Shown: piece by piece, positions 20,047-32,513 of the stretch
Numbering within the stretch: the stretch's first letter is position 1
How the letters are laid out: each line of letters starts with the position of its first letter
Assembly (NCBI GenBank): GCA_012931725.1
Contig: CM022946.1
Span: 2,484,189 to 2,548,188 of the forward strand
DNA: 64,000 nucleotides
Source: Litsea cubeba
Taxonomy: Eukaryota > Streptophyta > Magnoliopsida > Laurales > Lauraceae
Direction: 5' to 3'
Notes under the pieces: model-generated
What the model saw: the letters and a program-made list of their open reading frames with translations, nothing else
Database searches by the model: none
Told to the model about the DNA's origin: nothing
Position numbers and translations under genes: made by a program

Positions 20047-23000
20047 ATTGCATTGGGCATCAGAAAGTTTAAAAAATTGCTTGCCTGCCTTGCAGGTTTC
20101 ATGGTTGTGTCATCATCCTATATCCGTGGATTTGAAGTTATTCAATTGGAGAGGGTGTAATCTGCTTAAGAATTTATTTTCTTTAGGCCTTGGAGGATCA
20201 AGGAGAGGACAGAACAGGGGTCCGCCCCTCTTTATTTCAGGAATTGGGTGGTTTTGACTAATATAGGAGTAGTTTGTTTTGGCCATTTCTAAAGTGATAT
20301 TTTTTTCTTGTTGTAAGATGTTAAACGAGTTTCATATAAATTCTCCGAATTCTCACTTTAAGCCATCCAGATTCTAGAAAATTACAAATTTCAATTATCT
20401 GTTAATGCCAAGAAAATTTGGAGATGGAGGGAGACAATAATTTTAGAGTTTTAACTTCTCCTCATATTAATTTCTCGAATTTTCTGCAAGTTTTCTGAAT
20501 CTAATATGCCTTTAAGCTCAACTTGCAAAGTTATGAAACTAAAATAGTGGACACGGTGACGGGGAACTTTCAGCCCCATTAGTCCACTAGTGCACATGAT
20601 AAGTTTGTGGATTAGCTATCCAATATGCTTCGATTATGATACAAAATACGCTTCAATAGATGGAAAGTTGTTCAAATATTCATTGCAATTAGAGCTCTTA
20701 ATCAAGAGATTCACGGTTTTGAGGGCCTCCAAATTGTTCAGTCATGATTGTCAAATTTATGCTAGTGGCAATTCAATATGGGAGCGAACGTGACTTCGCA
20801 TCACATCACATCACAGGCTTAAAGAAAAAAAAGGGCTAGAAATAGCCATTTGTTAAAAATTTTCTTTGTATATTTATGTGTATGAGTAGCATATGCATTT
20901 ATAATGTTGTATATAATATCCTTTTTGCTTAAATTTTTTTAATGGTCAACGGGAGCTCTAACTTAAAGCAAATCTTTTAACAAACTTAGACCTTAATTAA
21001 ACTCGAACCGTAACCGATAGGGTCAAGTCTCTAATATTTCTTAATAATATATTAAAGCCAAGGGTTTTGAATTCAGTTTTGACCAAATTTCTTTTTATTT
21101 TAACCTTTTTTTTTATGATCCTTGGTAAAAAGCTAAAAATGCAGACTGTAAATTTTGAACTTATAACCTTTTGTTGCCCACACATTACTAATATATAATT
21201 ATTTATTAGAAAAATGTCAAAAGTAGTTAGAGCGGGGACCTTAGCCACGTAGGTCATGTCCGTCCTTAGCGCAAGTTATTGTGCTAGTATTTCTTATTGG
21301 ATGGGCTCAAACCTCAGATTTAGGGTTTGCATCAGACCCGGAGTCTTACTCAGGCACTTCAAACCTTATTGGCCCAGATCTGGCCCAAGCCCGGCCTGCA
21401 GCCCTAATCATGATTCATGACATCTACCATTTAGTGGAAGATTTCTGGGTTGCCTGTATGTGGTCTAAGTTCAATTCACATTGTTGTCCAATCCCATTTG
21501 GATGGGATCAGAAGTCTTTTTCAACTTAAGCCTTGTCCAAATTGTAAGTACCTACTATGTCTATGAGTCTATCATTCATGACAGTGACATTAACTAATTA
21601 AATTTATGATAGACTATAGTTTTAGGCTTTTAGCCCTCCAAAGGTTTGAACCTTTTCTTTATTATATTCTATTGGAACAATTCTCTCATGTTTTATTATC
21701 TGTTCTCTTTTTAAAAGCATTGTCTAGGCAGCCTATTATTTTCATTAGTTTCCCTTTTATTTTAGTTTTTCCCTTCTCTTTTTCTTTACATTTGTTTCTT
21801 TTCTCAACTCAATTGATAGCCATCTTATGGCCCACCCTTTTTTTCCCCTTTGGAAGTGGTGTTGATTAGAAGTTGATCAAATATCATCGTAACCGTTTAT
21901 TTTAGGGCCTCAAAGATTTAACTGTCAACCTTACGATAGATAATGGTTGGATCAATGTCACACTGACCAACGACAATTTAAAGGGGTGTGACCAGAAAAG
22001 CTTGAATTGATCATAGATGGCCTAATTGTATAATGGGAACTTTCACTCATCCTTATAATTCCTACCAATCAACTGAGAAGTTGCCCAGGTCTTAACTAAA
22101 GTAGTCTTCTATAACAACTCTTTGGGATTGCAATCAACCAATGATCAATAGGTCTGGCATTCGCAGCCAGGTCTCATGAACTATATATCACTATCAGACC
22201 GCACAGAGAGATACTATCAACCCTATATATTTGAGACTTGCAATGTATGTGTGAAAATTGTTGTCCTAGACTATTGATAGAAAACGGTGTCATACCTTAA
22301 TTTACTTGTATAATTTGGAACGGCCTTTTACCCTAATGATAAGAGGAGGCAGTTCTTATCTGAGTACTTAGGATTTAAACTTGGACAATCACATTTCCTC
22401 ATCCGAGGGTTGTCCTACCTCACCCAATGTGTACTTTCCTCATTAGAGGACTGGGTTTCCAACACTCCTAAACTAAGTGCCCAAATAAAAATAAATAAAT
22501 AAAAACTTACTTGCATTGTTTTTTTTTTTTTTTTGGTAGAAAACTTTACTTTCATTGTTGCATCAAGCATGGCATTCTTTCTTTTTATCCTGAAATTTTA
22601 ATTGTTCTTTGACTACTTAATCCAAACTATACTCTGAAACGTATCTTATACTGTATTTTTGTCCTATGCAAAAGGACTATGGTATGATCATGAATATATT
22701 GCTCAATTTCTGCATTTCTTATGCAGTCATCCTACTAATATTTCCCTTTCAATCTGTCAACCATGTAATACACTCTCCTTTTCTAATCATGTCTCATAAT
22801 ACTGCAATCTATCTTTCTCTCATGACTTTTTTATATTTTTCTTTATAATGATAATGTGATTTGAACTCGCAACCTTCTTGTTGGAGTGCTAAGTCCCTTC
22901 CAATATGCTACACGCTCTCGTCTTCTCTCGAGATTCTTTTCTTCTATGAAACATTTCTGAATTTCTTAACTACCCTCTTCTCCACTCCATCTTTCTTCAT

Positions 23001-23065
23001 TTAGAGTAGATGTCTTGATAGGTGATGAACTGCTTTAAAAGACTAGGGCTTTTCTGTAAGAGCTT
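20047..23065. other. long AT-rich intergenic region, no gene seen
   Basis: ORFs here are short and hydrophobic or low-complexity. Two tRNA-like remnants may be present: TACCCTAATGATAAGAGGAG near 22330 (plus) and GATTTGAACTCGCAACCTTC near 22858 (reads as a minus-strand B box). Neither is good enough to call. Confidence 0.35.
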
Positions 23066-24590
23066 TTTTTTTTAAATAAAAAGGTAACAAAAACTATTAA
23101 AAAGAGAAAATAAGTACATCCGCGATCGAGTTGGCTGATTTAACCTCGTGACGAAAAAAGACATTTAGAGTGGTCAAAAGATCCCTAATTTCATTAAAAT
23201 GGAATTGAAATTTCCAAGGAAAATCTTTTTGGTTGGATACCCAAATAATAGCATTTGAGGAATCACTTTCCACCACAAGAGCACTAATATATCTCCTTGC
23301 AAACAACCTAAGACCCTCCAAAATAGCTAACACATCAGTTTCGTTCGAGTCACAAATGCCTACATTCTTAGAGAACATAAGGAGCACCTCACCCTTACAA
23401 TTACGCAACACGCCTCCAATTCCTGCCGGCCCTGGCTTACCCCTAGAAGCTCAATCCACATTGAACTTTAAAACCCAGGGGGAGACCAAAGGACAAATCT
23501 GCTCTCCTTAAAAGGGAGACATCACATACAAGCTTCCCAGTTATAGATAATATCATTCAAGTTAATATTTATAAACTCCTTCCGAATTGAAACTCATTTC
23601 GCAATCCTAAAAGCAACCTTATCTATCAAATCAACCACCGAAGATGAAGAGCCTCTAAATATCATCTCATTTCTTTCCTTCCAAATAGACCATAAAATAA
23701 CAAAAGGAATCATTCTCCATAATAAACGCCCACAACCAATGAAGCACCCACCACGCCAAGCATTTGCCGCTTCCACTATATTCTTCGGACAACACCAAAC
23801 AATATCACACCTCCTAATAAAGTCATTCCAAACTTAGACCGCCACCTCACAATGCAGAAAAAGATTAATCGTCTCATTCTCCTTACCACACATTGTGCAT
23901 GTGTCTAGAATATTGGTAGAAGTCATTCCTCTCTTTCTTAGATTATCAACAGTGGCCACTTTTTATGCAACCACTAGCCAACAAAACACTTCAACCCTAG
24001 GAGGAACCAATCCCAACCATACATGAGTCGAGAAGGAGTCAAGTGGGTGGGGTTACCTTCCAAAGTTAAGTAGAAAGCTTTGGCGAAGAACTCCCCGAAA
24101 ATGGAAGGCTTCCAAATCCTAGAATCCTAGTATCCTTGCAAAAAAACATGGTAGCAAGAAAACTCAATAACTCTTCATATAATTCCTCCTTCAAAGACCG
24201 AAGATCCCACTTAAACAGAACACCCCACACATTACATCCACTCCTCACCTCAAAACAATCACTAACAGATGACTCCTTATTGGCCAACAATCTAAAGAGT
24301 CTAAAAAATAACCCATACAAGGACCCCACCCCCACCCAGTCAGTCATCCAACCAAAATCTAACATCCCTACCATTCCCCACCTTGAAGCCCACTCCTTTG
24401 AACAAAGCTTTGCCCCTAGCTTTAGACACATCTCCAATAGAAGCAATAGCACTCCAAACGCCCGATCTATCATACTTAGACCCAAGCTTAGGCCACCACC
24501 CCCATTTATCCTCACCATACTTAGAAGCAATCAACCTACGCCAAAGAGCCTCATTTTCACCATTTAAAAAAATTATTACCAATATACCCT
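23066..24590 (-). mobile_element. 5'-truncated LINE retrotransposon, decayed
   Basis: On the minus strand, consecutive broken frames match the 3' half of plant L1-type ORF2. First comes the post-RT region (24582-24066: LWRRLIASKYGEDKWGWWPK, GKALFKGVGFKVGNGRDVRF), then the zf-RVT part (23776-23594: PFVILWSIWKERNEMIFRG), then an RNase H-like domain (23411-23097: DSNETDVLAILEGLRLFAR, LVVESDSSNAIIWVSN). A T-run at 23065 on plus would be the poly-A end. No reverse transcriptase core is seen and frames change several times, so it is dead. Ends are approximate and no target duplication was identified. Confidence 0.8.
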
Positions 24591-26069
24591 TGGGAAAATC
24601 CTCAAACTACTATGTCTCCCTATCTCTCCCATTCTCCCTATCTCTCTCTCCCTCTCCCTGCCCCTGCCACCCCCCTCTGCCTCCATGCCCTCTCCCCCTC
24701 TTTCTTTTTCCCTCTCCCTACCCTCCGTCGCCCGCTCTCTCTCTCTCACTCCCTCTCTCTCTCTCCCTCTCCCCCTCAGGCGGTGCTGCCGGAGGGATCA
24801 ATGGTGGCTAGTATTGGGGTGGGGGTGTTAATTTATGTAGCATGGGGGTTGTGCAAAGAAAATTTTGAAATCCCCACACTTCAAACTTCAATGGTTGGTG
24901 TAGAGAGAAAGAGAGTGTGGAAAGAAAAAAAAGTGGTGTCCATTTAGAAGCTCTCCGGATTTGAAAAGTTGGTATTATTTTTACCATTTTGCCCATGAAA
25001 ACAACCCAAACTAAGCAAAGATTTGGTCGTGCATGTTTAGTAAACGGGAGGCTAACCCCAAAATAGTTGGGATAAGACTTTGATGATGATAATATCCCTC
25101 TTAATCTCTCTACATTTTCACTCTATATTGTTTAGCTTTTAAAAATATATATATGTGAAACATGCCATAAAAACCAATCATTTCTATTCATTCACATAGT
25201 CCATACTTTATATTTTGGGATGAAGTTCGGACACAAGTGAGTTCCAAACAAATTTCCTATGGAGGATGGCCGGCCTATAAATAAATCAGTAGAGTTTATT
25301 TCCAAACTGCATGCCCAAGATCATGACTCCTTAGAAGTAGGCATACAATAAAAATTTGCATACAAAAAAGTTAGGGCTATCATGTAAAACATGTGACCTA
25401 TGTTATTAAATATCTTATACATGATTAATTTGACAATGAGCCCAACTAAGCCTTGAAGACTTCTTGTGTAGTCAAAGACTTAGGCATATGTTGTACGTAT
25501 CACATGGTTGGGTTCTGTCTTGTGTGTGTAGGTAAGGCAAATTCAATCCCAACTTGAACAAAATTGGTTCATACCTCATCCAAGCTTAACTCAAATTCTT
25601 AATTTCCTACCAAAGTGCAATTGGGTTGAGAACGGTTGACTCATGTTGTTTTTGTGTTTGGTTTGCTTTTGAAAAGGTATAAAATAAAGAAAATACCTAT
25701 ACTTTGTTAAATAGTAGTGTATATACAGTTAGAGATATTAGAAATATTTAGTGGTGCTCATGGGGTAAGATGGATCTGGCCCAGCCTGCTTTATCCCGGG
25801 CCCATAGATATAATTTGGGTCTGTTTAATAATTGGGCTGAGCTTGGATTAAGTGATGAAAGCCCAAAGTTTGGTGGCCCTGCTCGAATGAGGGATGGTTA
25901 TAATTGAATGATAGTTTGTCCTAACAATTACTTGAAAGCCTGTATGCTGGCCCAATTTACAAAATGGGCGGGTTTCGGCTTGGAGAGGCTATGTGACTAT
26001 GTTTCTAAAGTCGGGCTGGGCCTAGACATGCCTTAGCTTGGCCCAGATCGGCTCATAAACTCTCCTACA
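24591..26069. other. intergenic with CT-rich low-complexity tract
   Basis: Positions 24610-24780 are almost pure C/T (CTCTCTCTCCCTCTCCC-type) and generate spurious Pro/Ser/Leu ORFs. Positions 25750-26050 contain several GGGCC/TGGCCC words but no definable element. Confidence 0.4.
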
Positions 26070-26430
26070 AATATGTTAGAGAATAGATTAGAAAGGATAA
26101 TCTTTTTAGCGTAAATGTTTGGATTTTTTTTATCTTCTTTTAAATTACTTTCGTATAAATTAAAGAGCTTCTATAAATAAAGTTACGATTCATTCTACCA
26201 CAATAATTTGGTGAATTTTAAGGTAATTCACCCTACCTATTTTCACCAAAATTGTTCAATTCATACAAAGAGTAATTGAGAACTGAAACTTTATTGTGGT
26301 AGAAGATCCTAACTTTATTTATAGAAGCTCTTTAATCTATACAAAAGTAATTTAGGAGATGATTAAAAAATCCAAACATTCAAACTAAAACTTATCCTTT
26401 TTAACAATCTAACCATATTCCTACATTGCC
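26070..26430. mobile_element. foldback MITE with long inverted arms
   Basis: The left arm (26091-26210) and the reverse complement of the right arm (26286-26405) align over about 115 bp, sharing AAAGGATAA, AATGTTTGGATTTTTT, TTAAAGAGCTTCTATAAATA and CTACCACAATAA. The loop is short and non-coding. Exact ends are unclear because the right end is tandemly amplified. Confidence 0.75.
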
Positions 26431-26585
26431 TTTACCAAGAAATGAGAGAGAGAGAGCCTTTCTAACAATCTAACCATATTCCTACATTGCCTTTACCAAG
26501 AAATGAGAGAGAGAGAGCCTTTCTAACAATCTAACCATATTCCTACATTCCCTTTACCAAGAAATGAGAGAGAGAGAGAGAGAGA
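26403..26585 (+). repeat. three 61-bp tandem repeats at the MITE end
   Basis: AACAATCTAACCATATTCCT starts units at 26403, 26464 and 26525. Each unit runs through CTTTACCAAGAAATGAGAGA to a GA-repeat, which is expanded in the last unit. The unit start overlaps the right terminus of the adjacent MITE. Confidence 0.9.
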
Positions 26586-26589
26586 GATT

Positions 26590-27620
26590 CCTACGTCTCT
26601 AACAAGTGGTATATATTATACAAAACAAATACATGTATTTGTAGATAAGTCAAGTACCCAATTCAAATTTGGGTACTCAAAGCCCAAACCCAAAACCTTC
26701 CCTAAATTCCATCTGGGTGTCAAAGCTATGCCCAAGCTTCATCTATGGGACAAGCCCAGCCCAAATTTGACTTTCAATTGGGTCAGGCTGTGTGGACTCA
26801 ACTTGCCCCAAATTGTGTTCATGCGGAGACCTATTGACAAATTCGAAGTCATTACCCAACTACACGGTTATCTTTTTCCATTTACTTTGGCAAAGTTAGA
26901 TGGGAGAATTATCAATAAAATCCAACAGTTGATTGTGCAACTTAAGAACAAAGGGAGAATTTAGCAAAAACATGAAATTATAGAGGCCATTATGAAAAAC
27001 AGTGATAATGAATTTATCAGCGCCTGTTTTTTTAGTGGAATTTACGGAATTTCTATCTAGAGAATTTTTAGAGTCTCACACATGGTGGAGTTTCTGAAAG
27101 CTCCGTTATACTGAGCATCTAGAAATTCCACAAAAAAACAAAAGGGCTGAATTTTTTGGATTCCCAAAAGGCCATTTGATATGAGTTAAGATGTCATATC
27201 ATATCCAGAAAATCTCAATGTAAGAAACAGACTTTATAACTATAAGTTTATGCCTTATAATACCAACACACTCATGGTTGAATGGTATTGACATTGTAGT
27301 TTCACTAACACCCAAGGATAGATCCACCCCTGGGACCTCAAGTTAAAGTATCACACCTTAATGCTTAACTAGCGTCCCAACATAGCGAAAAAATTTGTTA
27401 CTTCAAATGGATCTTGAAGAAAAGAAATGGATGTTGAAGGGTCCTGGCACCCGCTGGTTGACTTAGCCCTACATCATCATTCTCTATGTTACTTGAATAT
27501 AATACTCACACATGTTTCATTCTGTAACTGTCCGAGGCTACTCAATTCCAAACCAACAGAGTTAGAACCAGAGATGAATCCCTATCTGTTTTTATGGGGA
27601 AGGAAATGCCTCATCAATCA
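26590..27620. other. intergenic, no gene seen
   Basis: Short ORFs only. Positions 26650-26830 have CAAGCCCAGCCCAAATTTG-type words as in degenerate hAT MITEs, without definable ends. Confidence 0.35.
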
Positions 27621-27628
27621 CTACCAAG

Positions 27629-29054
27629 CAGGGCCGGCCCTGGCCAGGGGCTGGAAGTGCGATCGCCCCGGGCCCTTTTTTCAGGGGGGGAGTGGGGGGC
27701 AAAAATTCCAAGTTTTCAACTTAAAACTGAAATAAAAAAATTAAGGGGTTAAAACATAATTTTTTGTTAACTTGAAAGGTAAAACTAAAAACTAGAAACC
27801 CTAAGCCATATCCCATCCCATTTTCGTTGACAGGAAGGAAGGAAGAACACAGGAAGGATCAAGGAAGAAGAAGAAGAAGAACATTTTCGTTGACAAGGAA
27901 GGAAGGAAGAAGAAGAAGAAGAAGAAGAAGAAGAAGAAGAAGAGAAGAAAAAGAAGGAGGAGGAGTACCTGATCTGATCTGGTCGTTCAAGTTTGGCCGT
28001 TTGCTCACTCAACCAAGCTGCTGCCAGCCTGCCAGGTACTGCTTCTCTCAACCCAGCTGCTCTGTTTTTTTTTTTCTTATCCTTCTCCAAGCTTCTGCTG
28101 ATCCTCTCTCTGCTTTTCGGTTCCAGCCTCCAGGGCTGCTTTTATTCACTAGGCACCAGGGCTGCTTTCTCAGTTTCTCTTTTCTCTCTGTTGTGGGCAG
28201 AGAAGATTTTGCCTCTTTGTGGTGCTCTGGTGCTTTGGACAAAGTGTTGTCTCAACTTATTTCTGTCTGGAGACTCTGGACGCACTGTCTTTTTATTTAT
28301 TCCATTGAATCCCAACAACTTATTTGTTTTTCTTTCCTTTTGACCAGTTTTGTTTTTTTTTCCTTCGGTTCTTCCCTTTTGAGTTTTGACTGGTCTGGGT
28401 AATGGGTATGCTGGACTTTTAATATGGGTATTTTTTTCAACTACTGTATGCTGGTTTGGGTTTTTGGACTGGTCTGGGTTTTTGGACTGCTATGGGGTTT
28501 GCTGGCTTCTTTTTGTTTTTATATGAATTGTTGTCTGCTCTTGTAGATGGTGATGCTGCTGTTTTGCTTTTACCATTCATGATGTGTCTGCTTTTGTAGA
28601 TGGTGATGCTGCTGTTTTGCTTTTATCATTCATGATGCAAAGAGATTTCAAGTAGGTTGATGTTATTTTCTTTGGCTATTGAGGATGCAAAGAAATTTTT
28701 GTTTTGCTGGTTGCTGAAGATGCAAGGGGATTTCAAGTAGGATGGGTATGTTTGCTTTGGCTATTGAGGATGCAAATAAATCTTTATTTTGTTGGTTGCT
28801 TATTGATATATGAAAAAGAACTATTGAATTGTTACAACTTACAAGTATTTATCTTGTTTATACATTATAGCCTTTTATTTTGAATGTTTATATATTGAAG
28901 TTTGAATTTATATGCTTTGAATGTTAAATTTTTAGTTAATTTTGACAAATTAGATATTGGTTGAAAAATGAATAAGGCCATCACTAAATTTATATATAGA
29001 GAGGCCTAATTTTTACTCTTACCCTGGGCCCTGAAAAATTCAGAACCGGCCCTG
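27629..29054 (+). mobile_element. non-autonomous hAT element, copy A
   Basis: It runs from CAGGGCCGGCCCTGGCCAGG to AGAACCGGCCCTG. The interior has GAA-type microsatellites (27860-27950) and tandem GATGGTGATGCTGCTGTTTT blocks; the ORFs are not transposase. The flanks do not match each other: CTACCAAG (27621-27628) on the left and AGAGTGAG (29055-29062) on the right. Both match, in reverse complement, the flanks of copy B at 33385-34795, which shows that the two copies recombined. Length is 1426 bp. Confidence 0.9.
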
Positions 29055-30226
29055 AGAGTGAGTCAAGTATTTCTACCTCTTCATCATCAGTAGGAATTCC
29101 ACTTGACTCTCCCGGGGATGAGGGTCATTATAGAGATGATGAGCCTGTCACTTATGAGACAGTTGAGCATTTTCCTTCTGCTACCGAGTTAGATCCTGGC
29201 TGTGGCTATGTCAGACATGTTGGACAGACAGGGAGTAGTAGTGACGCCGCTGGGCAAGGAGTGGGAAAGGTACTTATGGTCATCATGGGGGTTATGTTGG
29301 CCAACAAGGTGCCATGTATGGATAGCATATGAATTATTCATATGACCCTAGTTAGGTACCCCCTTCACCAACACCGATAATGTCTATCGAACAGATATTA
29401 ATTAAGCGAGGGAGGCTTCCCTCACCACCACATGATCCCCAACGACCTTTATATGCCCCTCATAGCTATTTCATGCCATTTATGCACAATTATCAAGAGT
29501 AATCTACAGGGGATTAAAATAGTTCATCATCTTATCAAGAACAATCTGAATATGGTCATAGGTATGGTAGTGCTGCGCAATAGTATGAAGCATATCTTTT
29601 TAACCAATACCGAAGAAATGATGGTGATGATGATGATATTGAGCCTGGGCGACACTCCACTTGGTACTAGGCTGTCAATCTGTTATACACTCATACTCAC
29701 CAATCTCTCTAGTTTCTACTCTCTAGTCCCCTCTAATTTTAAGTAAACCATGAACATTTTGATACCCAAGTGCTTTATGATTTATCTATCTCTCTATCAT
29801 GTTTCAGATTTTAATATGTTATCTTCATGGTCATGAATTTCACAACTTATTTGATAATTGAGTTAGTATTAAATGATGATTGATATTTTATCTTTATTTT
29901 CTTATATTTTACACTAATAAATTGATCACGACTCACGAGCATCAATAATGGTTGCATTATATAAAATACTGGAGAAGAAAGCGAATAGCGACACATACAT
30001 GACTCATAACTTAAGGTGACCGAGATTTTGATTTATTGTTGTTACTAATGGAAAAAATATTATTTTCCAGTATTTTCTAATATTCTGGATTTTTTGGATA
30101 TTTTTAAAAAAAATTTGGATAAAAAAAAATCACACCCCGACGGACCGATATCCGCGACGATACCGATATCATATCGGTTTTTCGGCCAGGCCGATACCGC
30201 GACCGAGACCGAGATTTTAAACCATG
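29055..30226 (+). pseudogene. displaced 3' end of the DUF659-type hAT transposon
   Basis: Directly after copy A the plus strand encodes the C-terminal tail of a DUF659 hAT transposase: SSISTSSSSVGIPLDSPG, then YRDDEPVTYETVEHFPSATE, further on SPTPIMSIEQILIKRGRLP and, near 29638, IEPGRHSTWY, with several stops. Non-coding end sequence follows (30130-30226) and finishes GAGATTTTAAACCATG, matching the other end of this transposon at 38871 in inverted form. The 8 bp after it, GTTTGAAC (30227-30234), is the reverse complement of GTTCAAAC at 38872-38879. This is the missing tail of the transposase at 34796-37412, moved here by an inversion. Confidence 0.85.
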
Positions 30227-30234
30227 GTTTGAAC

Positions 30235-30694
30235 CCAATCACATGAAACAAACAAGGCCTTCTATATTTTAAAAAAAGAACTTGCATTTCATCACACATA
30301 CTGACTAAGAAGAAGCAAATTAAGTTTTCATGAAAATAATAATAACTTACTCAAATCAGTCTTATTGTATTTACATCTATTTTGAATATGTAAATCTTTG
30401 AATAATGAATGTTGTGTGTGTACCAATATCAAATTCTGATTTAAAGACCACCCACCCACCCAAATATCAAATTCTGATTTAAAGACCATTTTCAAAATAC
30501 AATATATATATATTTTGGTGCTAACTGAAATACAAAATTTTTACTTCAATCAACTCAATGCACATATGAAATAATGCATTGAAAATCCCATTGATCATAG
30601 TTATTCAAAGTTTCGACAGACAACTAAATTTGAGGATTTCATTGTATAATATATGTATCAGTTTTATTAACATGTCTTTCAACTCCACAGTTCT
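30235..30694. other. short spacer with a local duplication
   Basis: ATATCAAATTCTGATTTAAAGACCA is duplicated near 30426 and 30464. No gene. Confidence 0.5.
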
Positions 30695-31124
30695 TGATAT
30701 TTTGAGGATTTTACCTAAAAAAGGACTCAAGATGGCCACTAAACAAAAAATGGGCCACTAGTAAATATAGCACGGAAGTGATCCTTTGGGACCACTTCCG
30801 TTTTTTTTTTAATGATCAAAACAAGTGACGACATCGTTGCACCATTCAACCCCATAAAAGTGTCCCGAAACCCCACTTCCCCATTGTCCTCTTATTCATC
30901 CTCGAAACGAGTGACGACGTACTGTCCATCATCTCCACCTCCCTCCTCCCCTGCAACCTCTGCAACCTCAGCCTCTGCTGCCGCTCCCTCGCCTTCTCCG
31001 ACAATCTCTGGTTCGTTCAATGCTCCATCACTGACATGCCGCGACTGCAACTCTCTCTCTTTCTCTCATTTGCAGGAGAAGCAGCAGAACTCTCTCTCTC
31101 TTCACTCCTCATTTGAGGATGGAG

Positions 31125-31925
31125 AGGTCTCTACTGATGGAGAGGATGAAAAATGAGGCGGATCCGAACGCGGTGTCGAATTTCAGGATTTCGGAGCCTC
31201 TGAGGGAGAAATTGAAGTCGAAAGGGATTATATCGCTTTTTCCGATTCAGGCTATGACATTTGAGATTGTTCTTAAGGGTTGCAATTTGGTCGGATGTGT
31301 GCGGACAGGTCAGGGTAAAACAATGGCGTTTGTCTTACCCATTTTGGAGTCTATAACAAACGGTCACGCCAAGGAATTAAGGAAGATGGGTTATGGAAGG
31401 CCACCAAGTGTCCTAGTGCTTCTATCGACAAGGGAGCTGGCAACCCAGGTACATGCAGACTTTCAGCTGTATGGTGGGGCCTTAGGGTTGTCTTCTGCTT
31501 GTCTATATGGAGGTGCTTGTTTTCATTCTCAATAGATAGCATTGAAAAGAGGGGCTGATATAGTTGTTGGAACCCCAGGGCGTATAAAGGATCATCTAGA
31601 GAGGAACACTATTGAGTTGAAGTCATTGAAATTCCATGTCCTTGATGAGGCTAATGAAATGTTGAGGATGGATTTTGTTGAAGATGCTGAACTTATCCTT
31701 GGGAAGGTTGAAGATGTAAGCAATGTCCAGACACTCCTCTTCAGTGCCACATTACCATCCTGGGTGAAGCAGATAGCTTCTAGGTTTCTAAAACCTGAGA
31801 AGAAAACCATTGATCTTGTTGGCAATGAGAAAATGAAAGCAAGTACAAGTGTTAGACATATTGCTCTTCCTTGCTCCCATTCGGCAAGAGCCCAGCTGAT
31901 TCCTGATGTCATTCGTTGTTATATG
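31125..31925 (+). pseudogene. RH7: captured DEAD-box RNA helicase 7 (PRH75-like) copy
   Basis: The frame from 31113 reads through FRISEPLREKLKSKGI, LFPIQAMTFE (Q motif region), RTGQGKTMAFVLPIL (Walker A) and STRELATQVHADF (motif Ia) to a stop at 31533-31535. It resumes in the same frame with ALKRGADIVVGTPGRIKDHL, VLDEANEML (motif II) and LLFSATLPSW (SAT motif), ending near DVIRCY. This order and wording match the nucleolar RH7/PRH75 helicase, an rRNA-processing enzyme. It is broken: an internal TAG, DEAD changed to DEAN, and only the first RecA-like domain present. No introns are seen, so the donor may have been processed. A Ser/Pro-rich ORF at 30812-31156 overlaps its start in another frame. 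Confidence 0.88.
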
Positions 31926-32042
31926 GCAAGTGTTAGATACTACCCTTTTATGGCAAGAAACGAAGCTTATATGTCCATGTCTTGTAGTGTGCTCGCACAT
32001 AAAACCAATACACACATCATTTTTTTTATTGCAATGGTCAGT

Positions 32043-32385
32043 GACGACGTCGTTGCCTCACAGAAGATAGAATTTGGAAGAAAATGTGCTCTAATATCTG
32101 ACGACGTCGTTGTTTCACAAAAGCTAGTGGAAGAAAGTGTGCTTTAATTAATATCTGACGACGTCGTTGCTTCACAGAAACTAGTGGAATAAAGTGTGCT
32201 TTAATATCTGACGACGGCATTGCTTCACAGAAACTAGTGGAAGAAAAGTGTGCTTTAATATCTGACGAGTCGTTGCTTCATAGAAGCTAGTGAAATACAA
32301 TTTGCTTTAATATATGATGTCGTCGTTGCTTCAATAAATTTAATGCGAAAATTGCTGTATTAATCTGTGACGACGTCACCGCTTA
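32043..32385 (+). repeat. seven-copy 52-57 bp tandem array with GACGACGTCGTT core
   Basis: Copies of TGACGACGTCGTTGCTTCAC or variants start at about 32043, 32100, 32157, 32210, 32264, 32316 and 32369, each followed by an AGAAACTAGTGGAA...GTGCTTTAATATC spacer. The core AACGACGTCGTT is palindromic. Related words occur on the other side of the captured gene at about 30826 and 30909. The array is the 3' subterminal part of Pack-MULE 2. Confidence 0.9.
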
Positions 32386-32513
32386 TAGAAAATAAGCAAA
32401 AAAAATATATTTTCTGGAGGGAATACCGGTTCCGTAACATATATACTATGGGTACCTCTTCCGGTTAGTGGCCAACTAGGGTCCTTTTTTTATGTAAAAT
32501 CCTCTTATATTTT

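Larger units (their letters stand above)
30695..32513. mobile_element. Pack-MULE-like element 2 (RH7 helicase capture)
   Basis: The element spans 30704-32504. Its ends are GAGGATTTTACCTAAAAAAG and, in reverse complement, GAGGATTTTACATAAAAAAA, followed on both sides by GGAC and GGCCACTAA, about 45 bp of terminal inverted repeat. The flanking 9-mers are TGATATTTT (30695-30703) and TTATATTTT (32505-32513), 8 of 9 identical. Inside are a DEAD-box helicase copy and arrays of GTGACGACGTCGTTGC-like words on both sides of it. No transposase is encoded. Confidence 0.88.

Noticed and set aside
24383..24947. Pro/Ser/Leu-rich ORFs
   Set aside because: Produced by the CT-rich low-complexity tract; composition alone explains them.
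27785..28402. Long ORFs on both strands with Lys/Arg- or Ser-rich runs
   Set aside because: They come from GAA/CTT microsatellites inside hAT copy A (and again in copy B at 34152-34646), not from a gene.
30812..31156. 114-codon Ser/Pro/Ala-rich ORF before the helicase copy
   Set aside because: It overlaps the helicase frame start and has no recognisable domain; its text could be leader of the captured gene, but a separate gene is not supported.
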